DNA of 64,000 bases from Mediterranea sp. An20 (GTDB lineage Bacteria > Bacteroidota > Bacteroidia > Bacteroidales > Bacteroidaceae), in the NCBI RefSeq assembly GCF_002160055.1, contig NZ_NFJV01000001.1, forward strand, positions 1 through 64,000. The letters run 5' to 3'. Each line of letters starts with the position of its first letter. Position 1 is the first letter of the stretch. Position numbers and translations under genes: made by a program. Positions 44,332 to 52,934 of the stretch are shown in pieces. Below the pieces are notes generated by a model. It had not been told where the DNA came from and searched no databases. It saw only the letters and a list, made by a program, of their open reading frames with translations.

Positions 44332-45325
44332 AATACACAGAAGAATCTGGCCGGGGGCATGCCGCCGGTGGCACGGGCTGTGGGTGTGGTGCCTGCTGCT
44401 GGTGCTGGTCTCCTGCCATTACACTCCCCCCGTCCCGGCAGACGAATGGCCGGACGAAACCTCGCGCGACTCGCTGGTCTGCCTGTACGAACACCACTAC
44501 ACGTGGAACACCAACTTAGTGCTGCACGCCGACTCGGTGCAGTTGGTGGCGCTGCCGCTCAAAGAAAGCTTCAACACCTTGTATCAGGGCGACCGCGTGG
44601 TGGTGGCCGAATTTGCCGTGCATCCGCAAGACCCGGTAGACAGCATCTGGGTGAAGCTGGCCCACTCGCAGGAGGTGCAGGGCTGGCTGCGTGAATGCGA
44701 CCTGAAGGAAGCCTTCATGCCCGCCGACAGCATCTCGCAAGCCATCTACCTCTTCAGCCACACCTACGTGCCCTACTTCGTGGCGGTATGCGCCCTGTTC
44801 GTGGTGTTCTGGCTGGCACGCATGCTGCGCAGGCAACCCGCCCGGCGCCGCGGACTGGCGGCTGTCGACAGCCTGTATCCCCTGCTGCTCTGCCTGCTCA
44901 TGGCTTGCTGCGCCACCCTCTACGAGTCGATGCAGGTCTTCGTGCCCGACACGTGGGAACACTTCTACTACAACCCCACGCTCTCGCCCCTGCACGTACC
45001 CGGCGTGCTGTCGCTGTTTCTGCTGTCGTTCTGGCTGTTCATCATCGTGCTGGTGGCAACGGTCGACGTGCTCTTCCGCCGCCTGCCTTTCGTGCAGGCG
45101 CTCTATGCCCTGCTGGGACTGTCGGCTGCGTGCATCTGCTGCTACTTCTTCTTCATCCTCACCACCGGCCTCTACGTGGGCTATGCCTTCTTGCTGGCCT
45201 TCATCATCTGGTTCGTCCGCAGCCTCTTCCGCTCGCTCCACACCTCGCGCTACCGTTGCGGCAACTGCGGCGAAGTGCTGGCGCGGAAAGGCATCTGCCC
45301 CCACTGCGGCGCGGTGAACGAGTAA
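44318..45325 (+). CDS. Membrane protein with SH3-like domain and C-terminal zinc ribbon
   Basis: A 335-aa protein I cannot assign to a named family. N-terminus: basic region, hydrophobic stretch WVWCLLLVLVSC with a lipobox-like Cys33, then an extracytoplasmic domain (about 50-140) whose spacing (NTLYQGDRVVVAEFA...DSIWVKLAHSQEVQGWLRECDL) resembles a bacterial SH3 domain. Four to five hydrophobic segments follow (about 145-300). The last 30 residues are a rubredoxin/zinc-ribbon motif, CGNCGEVLARKGICPHCG, probably cytoplasmic. It overlaps the U32 gene by 14 nt, so the three-gene unit metA-U32-this gene is tightly coupled. Confidence 0.75.
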   Translation: MRLNKIHRRIWPGACRRWHGLWVWCLLLVLVSCHYTPPVPADEWPDETSRDSLVCLYEHHYTWNTNLVLHADSVQLVALPLKESFNTLYQGDRVVVAEFAVHPQDPVDSIWVKLAHSQEVQGWLRECDLKEAFMPADSISQAIYLFSHTYVPYFVAVCALFVVFWLARMLRRQPARRRGLAAVDSLYPLLLCLLMACCATLYESMQVFVPDTWEHFYYNPTLSPLHVPGVLSLFLLSFWLFIIVLVATVDVLFRRLPFVQALYALLGLSAACICCYFFFILTTGLYVGYAFLLAFIIWFVRSLFRSLHTSRYRCGNCGEVLARKGICPHCGAVNE

Positions 45326-45342
45326 GCCCCGGACCGGCAGTT

Positions 45343-45374
45343 TTTGCTCATTTCCGAATTAAATATTATTTTTG
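45343..45374 (+). promoter_or_regulatory. Consensus promoter of ribD
   Basis: TTTG (45343-45346), 20 nt, TATTTTTG (45367-45374): both boxes match exactly. It predicts a leader of about 105 nt before the ribD ATG at 45489. Confidence 0.8.
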
Positions 45375-45386
45375 CGCCCGGCAGTG

Positions 45387-45438
45387 CCGGATGCCAAGCT
45401 ATCCGGAGCACGCTCCCAAGAGCCCGGAAGCCGGCTCC
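45387..45438. repeat. Tandem hairpin element, copy 4, in the ribD leader
   Basis: Three small hairpins in a row: CCGGAT/ATCCGG (45387-45392 with 45401-45406), GGAG-cacg-CTCC (45405-45416) and GGA-AGCCGGCT-CC (45426-45438). The last two are centred 22 bp apart. It would be transcribed in the ribD leader. Confidence 0.6.
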
Positions 45439-45488
45439 GGAGGCATAAGCAGCCCCTGCCCTTTTTGACATCTGAAAACGAACGAGTT

Positions 45489-46550
45489 ATGAACCCAAAG
45501 AACGAAGAAGACGAAAGATACATGCGCCGCTGCCTGCAATTGGCAGCCAACGGCCTGTGCCACACGGCCCCCAACCCCATGGTAGGCGCCGTGCTGGTGT
45601 GCGACGGCCGGATTATCGGCGAAGGCTACCACGTGCGTTGCGGGCAGGCCCACGCCGAGGTCAACGCCATCCGGTCGGTGAAAGACCCCGCCCTGCTCAC
45701 ACGTGCCACCCTCTACGTCAGCTTAGAGCCGTGCGCGCACTACGGCAAGACGCCGCCCTGTGCCGACCTCATCGTAGAGAAAGGCATCCCGCGCATCGTG
45801 GTGGGCTGCCAGGACCCCTTCGCCCGGGTGGCAGGACGCGGCATACAGAAGCTGCGCGATGCCGGACGCGAGGTGGTGACGGGGGTGCTCGAAGACGAAT
45901 GCCGCGCGCTCATCCGGCGTTTTCTCACCTTCCACAACTGCCATCGCCCCTACATCACCCTGAAATGGGCGGAGTCGGCCGACGGCTACCTGGACCTGAA
46001 CCGCACCGCAGGAGCCCCCGTGCGCTTGTCGAACGACCTGACTGCCATGCTGGTGCATAAGAAACGAGCCGAACACAGCGCCATCCTGGTGGGCACGCGC
46101 ACGGCCTTGCTGGACAATCCTTCCCTGACCGTGCGCCACTGGTACGGGCCTTCGCCGGTGCGGGTGGTGATAGACCGCCGGGGTGTCTTGCCCGCAACGC
46201 TCCGGCTGTTCGACGGCCAGGCGCCCACACTCGTCGTCACAGAAGAAGATTGCCAGCCGCGGCCCGGCGTGGAATACTTCCGGGCAGACTTCCGGATGCC
46301 CCTCCTGCCGCAACTGCTGGACGAACTGCACAGGCGCAACCTGCAGTCGCTCTTGGTAGAGGGAGGAGGCGCCACGCTCCGGACCTTCATCGAAGCCGGC
46401 TTGTGGGACGAAGCTTTCGTCGAAGAATCGCCCGTGAGGCTCGGCGACGGAGTGCCCGCCCCGACCATCGACCGAAAAAAAATCTGCCGCATAGAGCAGC
46501 ATTTTGGCAGGCTCATACGTCATTATTGGGAGAAGAAGAACCCGTTTTAG
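45489..46550 (+). CDS. ribD: Bifunctional riboflavin biosynthesis protein RibD
   Basis: Deaminase plus reductase for steps two and three of riboflavin synthesis. The frame is open from 45372; the family start is MNPKNEEDERYMRRCLQLA, hence 45489 and 353 aa. Deaminase zinc ligands are His55 (AHAE, with catalytic Glu57), Cys82 (EPCAHYG) and Cys91 (PPCADL). The reductase domain starts near residue 150 (YITLKWAESADGYL) and includes ILVGTRTALLDNPSLTVR and LLVEGGGATLRTFIEAGLWDE. No other rib gene is adjacent. A consensus promoter and a structured leader precede it; the leader does not match the FMN riboswitch. Confidence 0.96.
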   Translation: MNPKNEEDERYMRRCLQLAANGLCHTAPNPMVGAVLVCDGRIIGEGYHVRCGQAHAEVNAIRSVKDPALLTRATLYVSLEPCAHYGKTPPCADLIVEKGIPRIVVGCQDPFARVAGRGIQKLRDAGREVVTGVLEDECRALIRRFLTFHNCHRPYITLKWAESADGYLDLNRTAGAPVRLSNDLTAMLVHKKRAEHSAILVGTRTALLDNPSLTVRHWYGPSPVRVVIDRRGVLPATLRLFDGQAPTLVVTEEDCQPRPGVEYFRADFRMPLLPQLLDELHRRNLQSLLVEGGGATLRTFIEAGLWDEAFVEESPVRLGDGVPAPTIDRKKICRIEQHFGRLIRHYWEKKNPF

Positions 46551-46647
46551 TCGACGAAGCACGGAGCCTCGGCGTGGAATTCGGTTATTTTATCTATAAT
46601 TTTGTATAAAACTTCCTGCAAATGGGGCATATAGAAAAAATTGTTCC

Positions 46648-46655
46648 TATTTTTG
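46648..46655 (+). promoter_or_regulatory. -7 promoter box for DUF6242 lipoprotein gene
   Basis: TATTTTTG followed by GCAG, 29 nt before the ATG at 46685; the -33 region has no clear TTTG at the right spacing. Confidence 0.5.
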
Positions 46656-46684
46656 CAGCTTGTAAATAAACACTAACGTAGAGA

Positions 46685-48049
46685 ATGAGAACAAGATTTC
46701 TGTCAGTGATTGTAGCTTTCCTGCTGGTATCGGTAGCTGTCAGTTCGTGTCTGAACTCCGACAACAACCTGGAATACACCACAGATGCCACCATCAGCTC
46801 TTTCAGCCTCGATACCATTTACGGGGTGGATTATAAGTTTGAGATAGACCAGTTGAACAATCTGATTTATAATCCGGACTCCCTGCCGGTAAGCGCAGAT
46901 ACGATTATAGACAGCATCATGGTAGACCAGTTAGGCGCGGTGTGGGGAGTTACCTCGGCCGACACCACCTTCAGTACAGAGACTTATCACAACTTGCTGC
47001 CCGCCATGAACGCAACGGGCGACAATGGTGTCAAGCTGACCGTATATGGCGGCGATGCCTTGAACACACGCACCTATACGCTGCAGATACGCGTACACCG
47101 ACAGGACCCCGACTCGCTGACATGGGTACACATGGACACCGTGGGAGCCATCTTCTCGACAGCCGTGAACCAAGGCGAGCAGAAGGCAGTGGCACTCAAC
47201 GGGGAAGTGTGGCTCTATACGTCGCCGACCGAAATGTATCGCACATCGGGTGCCCCCGGAGCCTATGGCTGGACCCGGAACGACGTGAGCGGACTGCCCG
47301 CCGCAGCCGACATCAGCTCGCTCATCGTCTTCGGCGACAGACTCTATATGCTGGCTGAGGGCGACGTATATGTGTCCGATGCCACCGGAACGGCCTGGCA
47401 GCGGTCGGAAGGACTGAGCGGCAACGTGCAGGCACTGGTGGCCAGCATGCCTGCCAACAACGTGAGCGGACTGGAAGCCACGCTGAGCGCCATCCGGCTG
47501 AACGGCAACGGCACACAGGAATTCTGCACCACCACCGACGGCGAGACTTGGACGGCGGGCGATGACGTGCCCGACGGCTTCCCGCAAGACCATTTCTACT
47601 ATACCAACTACACCACCGGCGGCGGAGCAGCCCAGGTCATGATAACCGGCATGCCGCTGAGCCATACGGAAAAGACAATCCCCTGGTTCTCCAACGACGG
47701 GAAATCGTGGGCGGCCTTGGAGACCGAACGCGAGGGCATGTGGTGCCCCGCCTTGTCGAACCCCTGCCTGATACATTACGACGAACAGTTCTATGCCTTC
47801 GGCGGCGAAATGGACACCATCTACACGTCGGAATCGGGCATCGGCTGGCAGGGCGTGGAGCGGAAATTCCTCCTGCCTCCCGACTTCGCCGGAAAACAGG
47901 CCTACACGGTGGCTATCGACGCCACACCGGAAGGAGCAGCCACCGCCGCCGACAAACGCAACTTCATCTGGGTGATATTCGGAGGCAACGGAACACCCAA
48001 CGAAGTATGGCGCGGACGACTGAACAAGCTGGGATTTGAAAGAGAATGA
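46685..48049 (+). CDS. DUF6242 lipoprotein
   Basis: A 454-aa lipoprotein (Cys22 after AVSS). The N-terminal third (TDATISSFSLDTIYGVDYKFEIDQLNN) is a DUF6242-type domain of Bacteroidales. The remainder looks like a beta-propeller: repeated short strands with Trp/Gly turns such as WTRNDVSGLPA, WQRSEGLSG, WTAGDDVPDG, WSNDGKSW-like and YTSESGIGWQGVERKF, about 45-60 residues apart. A surface or periplasmic binding role is inferred from architecture only. It precedes uppS by 100 nt; they may be separate units. Confidence 0.8.
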   Translation: MRTRFLSVIVAFLLVSVAVSSCLNSDNNLEYTTDATISSFSLDTIYGVDYKFEIDQLNNLIYNPDSLPVSADTIIDSIMVDQLGAVWGVTSADTTFSTETYHNLLPAMNATGDNGVKLTVYGGDALNTRTYTLQIRVHRQDPDSLTWVHMDTVGAIFSTAVNQGEQKAVALNGEVWLYTSPTEMYRTSGAPGAYGWTRNDVSGLPAAADISSLIVFGDRLYMLAEGDVYVSDATGTAWQRSEGLSGNVQALVASMPANNVSGLEATLSAIRLNGNGTQEFCTTTDGETWTAGDDVPDGFPQDHFYYTNYTTGGGAAQVMITGMPLSHTEKTIPWFSNDGKSWAALETEREGMWCPALSNPCLIHYDEQFYAFGGEMDTIYTSESGIGWQGVERKFLLPPDFAGKQAYTVAIDATPEGAATAADKRNFIWVIFGGNGTPNEVWRGRLNKLGFERE

Positions 48050-48148
48050 ATGCCTGAAGCCGACAGGCACTTTCGCACAGACGCACCGGACGCAACGAAC
48101 GGCGTGGGCGAAGGAAAAAACGGCAGGAATATAAAAAGGAGAGATAAC

Positions 48149-48883
48149 ATGTCATATAAAGAACAATTGGACTTAGACCGGATTCCCGCTCACGTGGCCA
48201 TCATCATGGACGGCAACGGGCGCTGGGCCAAACAACGCGGACGAGAGCGGAGCTACGGCCACCAGGCCGGGGCGGAAACGGTGCATGTCATTGCAGAAGA
48301 GGCAGCAAGGTTAGGCGTGAAATACCTCACACTCTATACCTTTTCTACCGAAAACTGGGGACGGCCCGCCGAAGAGGTAACGGCACTGATGGGGCTTCTC
48401 TTCGACTCCATCGAAGAAGAAACCTTCATGAAGAACAACATCCGCTTCCGGGTCATAGGCGACACGGAGAAACTGCCCGACTACGTGCAGGACCGGCTCA
48501 ATGCCTGCATCGACCATACCGACTGCAACTCGGGCATGACGCTGGTGCTCGCCCTGAGCTACTCGTCGAGGTGGGAAATCGCCGAAGCGGGCAAACAACT
48601 GGCACAAGCCGTCAAAGAGGGAGAGGTGAAGGTGGAAGACATCGACAGCCACGTCTTTGCACAATACCTGGCAACCAACTTCATGCCCGACCCCGACCTG
48701 CTGATACGCACCGGAGGAGAACTCAGGCTCAGCAACTACCTGCTGTGGCAGTGCGCGTATTCGGAATTGTACTTTTGTGACACATATTGGCCCGACTTCC
48801 GCGAAGAGGAATTCTGCAAGGCGCTCTGCGACTTCCAGAGAAGAGAACGCAGATTCGGAAAAACCAGCGAACAGATAGGTTAA
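48149..48883 (+). CDS. uppS: Isoprenyl transferase (undecaprenyl diphosphate synthase)
   Basis: Adds isopentenyl units in cis to farnesyl diphosphate to give the lipid carrier for murein and surface glycans. The start at 48149 has AAGGAGAGA upstream; 244 aa. The active-site Asp21 is in [14 protein letters not shown], with [13 protein letters not shown] and [31 protein letters not shown] (landmarks) completing the family pattern. It is followed by bamA at 50 nt and appears to open the uppS-bamA-ompH envelope cluster. Confidence 0.96.
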   Translation: MSYKEQLDLDRIPAHVAIIMDGNGRWAKQRGRERSYGHQAGAETVHVIAEEAARLGVKYLTLYTFSTENWGRPAEEVTALMGLLFDSIEEETFMKNNIRFRVIGDTEKLPDYVQDRLNACIDHTDCNSGMTLVLALSYSSRWEIAEAGKQLAQAVKEGEVKVEDIDSHVFAQYLATNFMPDPDLLIRTGGELRLSNYLLWQCAYSELYFCDTYWPDFREEEFCKALCDFQRRERRFGKTSEQIG

Positions 48884-48932
48884 AGAACAGAAACAAAGAC
48901 CGTTATAGTATTAAATAAATTAGAACAGTAAG

Positions 48933-51575
48933 ATGCACGAACGTATTTTCGTCTTATTCATAGTGATTATGGGCCTGCTGGCAGGCAACAACCGCGCCAT
49001 GGCGCAGGAAACAGCCCCCGACAGCGCCGATGTGGAGAAACCGGTGGTGCTTTATTCCGGCACGCCGAAGAAACTGGAAATTGCCGACATCAAGGTGGAA
49101 GGCGCCGACAACTACGAAGACTATGTCATCATCGGATTGTCGGGACTGAGCAAAGGGCAGGTCATCTCCATACCCGGCGATGAAATCACACAGGCTTGCA
49201 AACGCTACTGGGAGCACGGACTGTTCTCCGACGTCAGCATCACAGACGACAAGGAAGAAGACGGCAAGGTGTGGCTCACCATCCACCTGAGGATGCGACC
49301 GCGTGTATCGGAAATCCGCTACTCCGGAGTCAAGAAGTCGGAACGCGAAGACCTGGAGGAAAGAATCGGCATGATTAAAGGCGGACAGGTCACCCCGAAC
49401 ATCATCGACCGCGCGGAAACACTGATTAAACGTTACTTCGACGACAAGGGATTCAAAAATGCCGAGGTATTCATCAACCAGAAAGACGACCCCGCACACG
49501 ACAACCAGGTCATCGTGGACATCAACATCGACAAGAAAGAGAAAATCAAAGTACACCGCATCGAGATAGAAGGAAACTTCGCGCTGACAGACAAGAAGCT
49601 GAAACGCGTGATGAAGAAAACCAACGAGAAGGGAAAACTACTCAACTTGTTCCGCACCAAGAAGTTCGTGGAAGAAAACTACGAAGCCGACAAACAGCTC
49701 ATCATCGACAAGTACAACGAACTGGGCTACCGCGACGCCATGATTGTGGAAGACAGCATCAGCCAGTACGACGACCGCACCGTGGATGTGTATATGCGCA
49801 TCGAAGAAGGACAGAAATACTACCTGCGCAACATCACCTGGGTGGGTAACACGCTCTATACGGCCGAACAGCTGGCACTCTACCTGCAGATGAAGAAAGG
49901 CGACGTCTATAACCAGAAACTGCTGGACCAGCGACTGAACACCGACGACGATGCTGTGGGTAACCTCTATTACAACAACGGCTACCTGTTCTACCACCTC
50001 GACCCCGTGGAAGTGAATATCGTGGGCGACTCGGTAGACCTGGAAATGCGTATCTCCGAAGGACGGCAGGCCACCATCAACAAAATCATGATCAGCGGCA
50101 ACGACCGCCTCTATGAAAACGTGGTGCGCCGCGAACTCTTCATCCGACCCGGACAGCTGTTCAACCGCGAAGCCCTGATGCGTTCGTACCGTGAAATAGC
50201 CCAGATGGGACACTTCGACCCCGAGCAAATCAATCCCAACATCCAGCCGCGACCGGAAGACGGAACGGTGGACATCGACTGGGAACTCGTGTCGAAGGCA
50301 AACGACCAGGTGGAATTCTCCGCCGGATGGGGACAGACCGGTATCATCGGTAAGCTGAGCCTGAAATTCACCAACTTCTCACTGGCCAACCTGCTTCACC
50401 CGGGCGAAAACTACCGGGGCATCCTGCCGCAGGGCGACGGACAGACGCTGACCATCAGCGGACAGACCAACGCGCGCTACTACCAGTCATACAGCATCTC
50501 GTTCTACGACCCCTGGTTCGGTGGCAAACGACCGAACGCCTTCTCGGTTTCGGCCTTCTATTCGCGCCAGACGGACATCAGCAGCCAGTATTACAACGAC
50601 GCTCTCTACAACAACTTCTACAACAACTACTATAGCGGCATGTACGGCTACGGCATGTACAACTACGGCAACTACCTCAACTACGAGAACTATTACGACC
50701 CCGACAAGTCGGTGCAGATGTTCGGATTGGCGCTCATGTATGGTAAACGCCTGAACTGGCCCGACGACTACTTCCAGTTCACCGCCGAGCTGTCGTACCA
50801 GCGCTATATCCTGAGAGACTGGCAGTACTTTATGGTGACCAACGGCAATTGCAACGACCTGAGCCTGAACCTCACCTTGTCGCGCAGCTCCATAGACAAT
50901 CCCATCTACCCGCGCGAAGGTTCGGAATTCTCGTTCTCGCTGCAAATCACCCCGCCCTACTCGCTGTTCGACGGAAAGGACTACAGCCAGTACGACCAGA
51001 ACAACCAGGACGACATCAATGCCATGCAGCGCTGGGTGGAATACCACAAGTGGAAATTCAAGTCGAAAATCTATATCCCGCTGATGGACCGCTTCACCGT
51101 GAAGCGCACCCCGGTGCTCATGGCACGCGTGGACTTCGGTTTGCTGGGACACTACAACAAGTATAAGAAATCGCCCTTCGGCACCTTCGAAGTGGGAGGC
51201 GACGGCATGACCGGCTATTCGACCTACGGCACCGAGACCATCGCCCTGCGCGGTTACGAAAACGGCTCGCTCTCGTCTTACGGACGCGAAGGCTATGCCT
51301 ACGCCCGCCTGGGCATCGAACTGCGATACCCGCTGATGCTGGAGACCAGCACGAGCATCTATGCCCTGACCTTCCTCGAAGCCGGTAACGCCTGGCAGGA
51401 AGTAAGCGACTTCAACCCCTTCGACCTCAAGCGTTCGGCGGGTGTGGGCGTGCGCATCTTCCTCCCCATGATTGGAATGATGGGTATCGACTGGGCCTAC
51501 GGTTTCGACCGCGTATGGGGCAGCCGCTCCTACGGTGGCAGCCAGTTCCACTTCATACTGGGACAGGAATTCTAA
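48933..51575 (+). CDS. bamA: Outer-membrane protein assembly factor BamA
   Basis: Essential insertase for outer-membrane beta-barrels. The 880-aa protein has a signal peptide ending AMAQ, about five POTRA domains (about 40-430, first strand KKLEIADIKVEGADNYEDYVI) and a C-terminal 16-strand barrel with the lid-lock region near ALRGYENGSLS and a final strand SQFHFILGQEF. A Tyr/Asn-rich stretch of about 37 residues (about 549-585) lies in a barrel loop and should be surface-exposed. The first ompH gene follows 40 nt after, in the usual BamA-Skp order. Confidence 0.96.
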   Translation: MHERIFVLFIVIMGLLAGNNRAMAQETAPDSADVEKPVVLYSGTPKKLEIADIKVEGADNYEDYVIIGLSGLSKGQVISIPGDEITQACKRYWEHGLFSDVSITDDKEEDGKVWLTIHLRMRPRVSEIRYSGVKKSEREDLEERIGMIKGGQVTPNIIDRAETLIKRYFDDKGFKNAEVFINQKDDPAHDNQVIVDINIDKKEKIKVHRIEIEGNFALTDKKLKRVMKKTNEKGKLLNLFRTKKFVEENYEADKQLIIDKYNELGYRDAMIVEDSISQYDDRTVDVYMRIEEGQKYYLRNITWVGNTLYTAEQLALYLQMKKGDVYNQKLLDQRLNTDDDAVGNLYYNNGYLFYHLDPVEVNIVGDSVDLEMRISEGRQATINKIMISGNDRLYENVVRRELFIRPGQLFNREALMRSYREIAQMGHFDPEQINPNIQPRPEDGTVDIDWELVSKANDQVEFSAGWGQTGIIGKLSLKFTNFSLANLLHPGENYRGILPQGDGQTLTISGQTNARYYQSYSISFYDPWFGGKRPNAFSVSAFYSRQTDISSQYYNDALYNNFYNNYYSGMYGYGMYNYGNYLNYENYYDPDKSVQMFGLALMYGKRLNWPDDYFQFTAELSYQRYILRDWQYFMVTNGNCNDLSLNLTLSRSSIDNPIYPREGSEFSFSLQITPPYSLFDGKDYSQYDQNNQDDINAMQRWVEYHKWKFKSKIYIPLMDRFTVKRTPVLMARVDFGLLGHYNKYKKSPFGTFEVGGDGMTGYSTYGTETIALRGYENGSLSSYGREGYAYARLGIELRYPLMLETSTSIYALTFLEAGNAWQEVSDFNPFDLKRSAGVGVRIFLPMIGMMGIDWAYGFDRVWGSRSYGGSQFHFILGQEF

Positions 51576-51615
51576 ACAGAACAAAGTACATAACCATTTA
51601 ATATTCGCAGACGTT

Positions 51616-52131
51616 ATGAGAAAGAGCATCCTTATCGTTTTCCTGCTGATGGCAGCAACGCTGACGGGCAGGGCACAGAACTTTGCACTGATAGACATGG
51701 AGTATATACTCAAGCATATACCTGCCTACGAAAGCGCCAACCAGCAGATGGAACAGGCCTCGAAGCAATGGCAGAGCGAAATCGACAAACTCGCACAGCA
51801 GGCAAAATCAATGTACGAAGACTACCAGAAAAATGCTTCTACCCTGACGGATACACAGCGCAACGCCAAAGAAAAGGCCATCGTGGACAAGGAAACGGAA
51901 CTGGCAGAACTGCGCCGCCAATACTTCGGACCGCAGGGAGAAATGGGAAAAATGCAGGAACAGCTCATGCGACCCATACAGGACGAGATATACAACGCCG
52001 TAAAGGACATCGCCACCGAGCTGGGATTGGCCGTGGTGACCGACCGAGCCTCGGCACAAAGCATCATCTTTGCCTCGCCCGACATCGACATCAGCGACGA
52101 AGTACTGGCACGGTTGGGCTATGCCAACTGA
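51616..52131 (+). CDS. OmpH/Skp-family periplasmic chaperone (copy 1)
   Basis: A 171-aa exported protein: signal peptide ending GRAQ, then NFALIDMEYILKHIPAY, a long coiled-coil tentacle (MEQASKQWQSEIDKLAQQAKSMYEDYQKNASTL and following) and the closing region IATELGLAVVTDRASAQSIIFASPDIDISDEVLARLG. Skp-type trimers hold unfolded outer-membrane proteins on their way to BamA. I start it at 51616 because the signal peptide begins there. It is 40 nt downstream of bamA and likely co-transcribed with it. Confidence 0.93.
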   Translation: MRKSILIVFLLMAATLTGRAQNFALIDMEYILKHIPAYESANQQMEQASKQWQSEIDKLAQQAKSMYEDYQKNASTLTDTQRNAKEKAIVDKETELAELRRQYFGPQGEMGKMQEQLMRPIQDEIYNAVKDIATELGLAVVTDRASAQSIIFASPDIDISDEVLARLGYAN

Positions 52132-52180
52132 TAAAAAGACTTATAAGACAAGGCAGAAAACTAAAAATAAACCGCTTTAT

Positions 52181-52211
52181 TTTGACAAACACTTGCTTTG
52201 CCGTATATTTG
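52181..52211 (+). promoter_or_regulatory. Consensus promoter of second ompH gene
   Basis: TTTG (52181-52184), exactly 19 nt, TATATTTG (52204-52211), followed by GCAG. The ATG is 45 nt downstream. It implies the second chaperone can be made independently of bamA. Confidence 0.85.
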
Positions 52212-52256
52212 CAGCACCGTAAAAATTATTAATCAATCAAATAAAGAAAAAACATT

Positions 52257-52763
52257 ATGCTTAAAAAAATCGCATTGATTGCCGCTCTGTTCATCCTGCC
52301 GCTGGCAGCCGGGGCGCAGGCCAAGTTTGCACACATGAATTCACAGGAAGTGATGACTGCCATGCCGGAGTTTGCCGCAGCTCAGACCAAGCTCGACAAC
52401 ATGGCCAAGGAGTACCAGAGTGAAATGCAACGCTCGGAAGAAGAGTTCAACAAGAAATACCAGGAATTCCTGACACAGCAGGACTCGCTGCCCCAGAACA
52501 TCGCTGAACGCCGCCAGAAGGAACTGAACGACATGTACCAGCGCCAGATGGAATTCCAGCAGGAAGCACAGCAGTCGATGGAGAAAGCACGCCAGGACGA
52601 ACTGACACCCATCATGCAGAAACTCGACGCTGCCATCCAGGCGGTAGGCCAGGCAGACGGCTATATCTACATCTTCGACCTCGCACGCACACCGATTGTC
52701 TATGTCGGCAAGGAAAGCGTGGACGTAACGGCCAAGGTGAAAACCCAATTAGGCATTAAGTAA
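52257..52763 (+). CDS. OmpH/Skp-family periplasmic chaperone (copy 2)
   Basis: A 168-aa paralogue of the preceding gene: signal peptide ending AGAQ, AKFAHMNSQEVMTAMPEF, a Gln/Glu/Lys-rich coiled coil to about residue 125 and the end AVGQADGYIYIFDLARTPIVYVG. It has its own consensus promoter and a downstream hairpin. The two copies share fold and length but clearly differ in sequence, so the duplication is old and the client sets may differ. Confidence 0.93.
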   Translation: MLKKIALIAALFILPLAAGAQAKFAHMNSQEVMTAMPEFAAAQTKLDNMAKEYQSEMQRSEEEFNKKYQEFLTQQDSLPQNIAERRQKELNDMYQRQMEFQQEAQQSMEKARQDELTPIMQKLDAAIQAVGQADGYIYIFDLARTPIVYVGKESVDVTAKVKTQLGIK

Positions 52764-52820
52764 GCCGGCTGAACAAGGAGCCACGAGCTGACTGCTACAG
52801 CTACGGGCTACCCATGACAT

Positions 52821-52876
52821 GCTACGGGCTACGGGTAAGGTAAACTGCTTTCGGGCAACTACCCGTAACCCGTAGC
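52821..52876. terminator. Long hairpin after second ompH gene
   Basis: GCTACGGGCTACGGGTA (52821-52837) pairs with 52860-52876 at 16 of 17 positions around a 22-nt loop, followed by TTTTCG. It could end transcription or be a repeated intergenic palindrome; a partial third copy (CTACGGGCTACCC, 52801-52813) lies just before it. Confidence 0.6.
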
Positions 52877-52934
52877 TTTTCGTAAGGAGCGCACCATGCC
52901 CCCCGCAGCCCCTCACACTAATCTCCCTCCTCCT

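Noticed and set aside
45387..45488. FMN riboswitch before ribD
   Set aside because: The conserved FMN aptamer blocks (such as the AGGGCAGGGTG region) are missing; only simple hairpins are seen.
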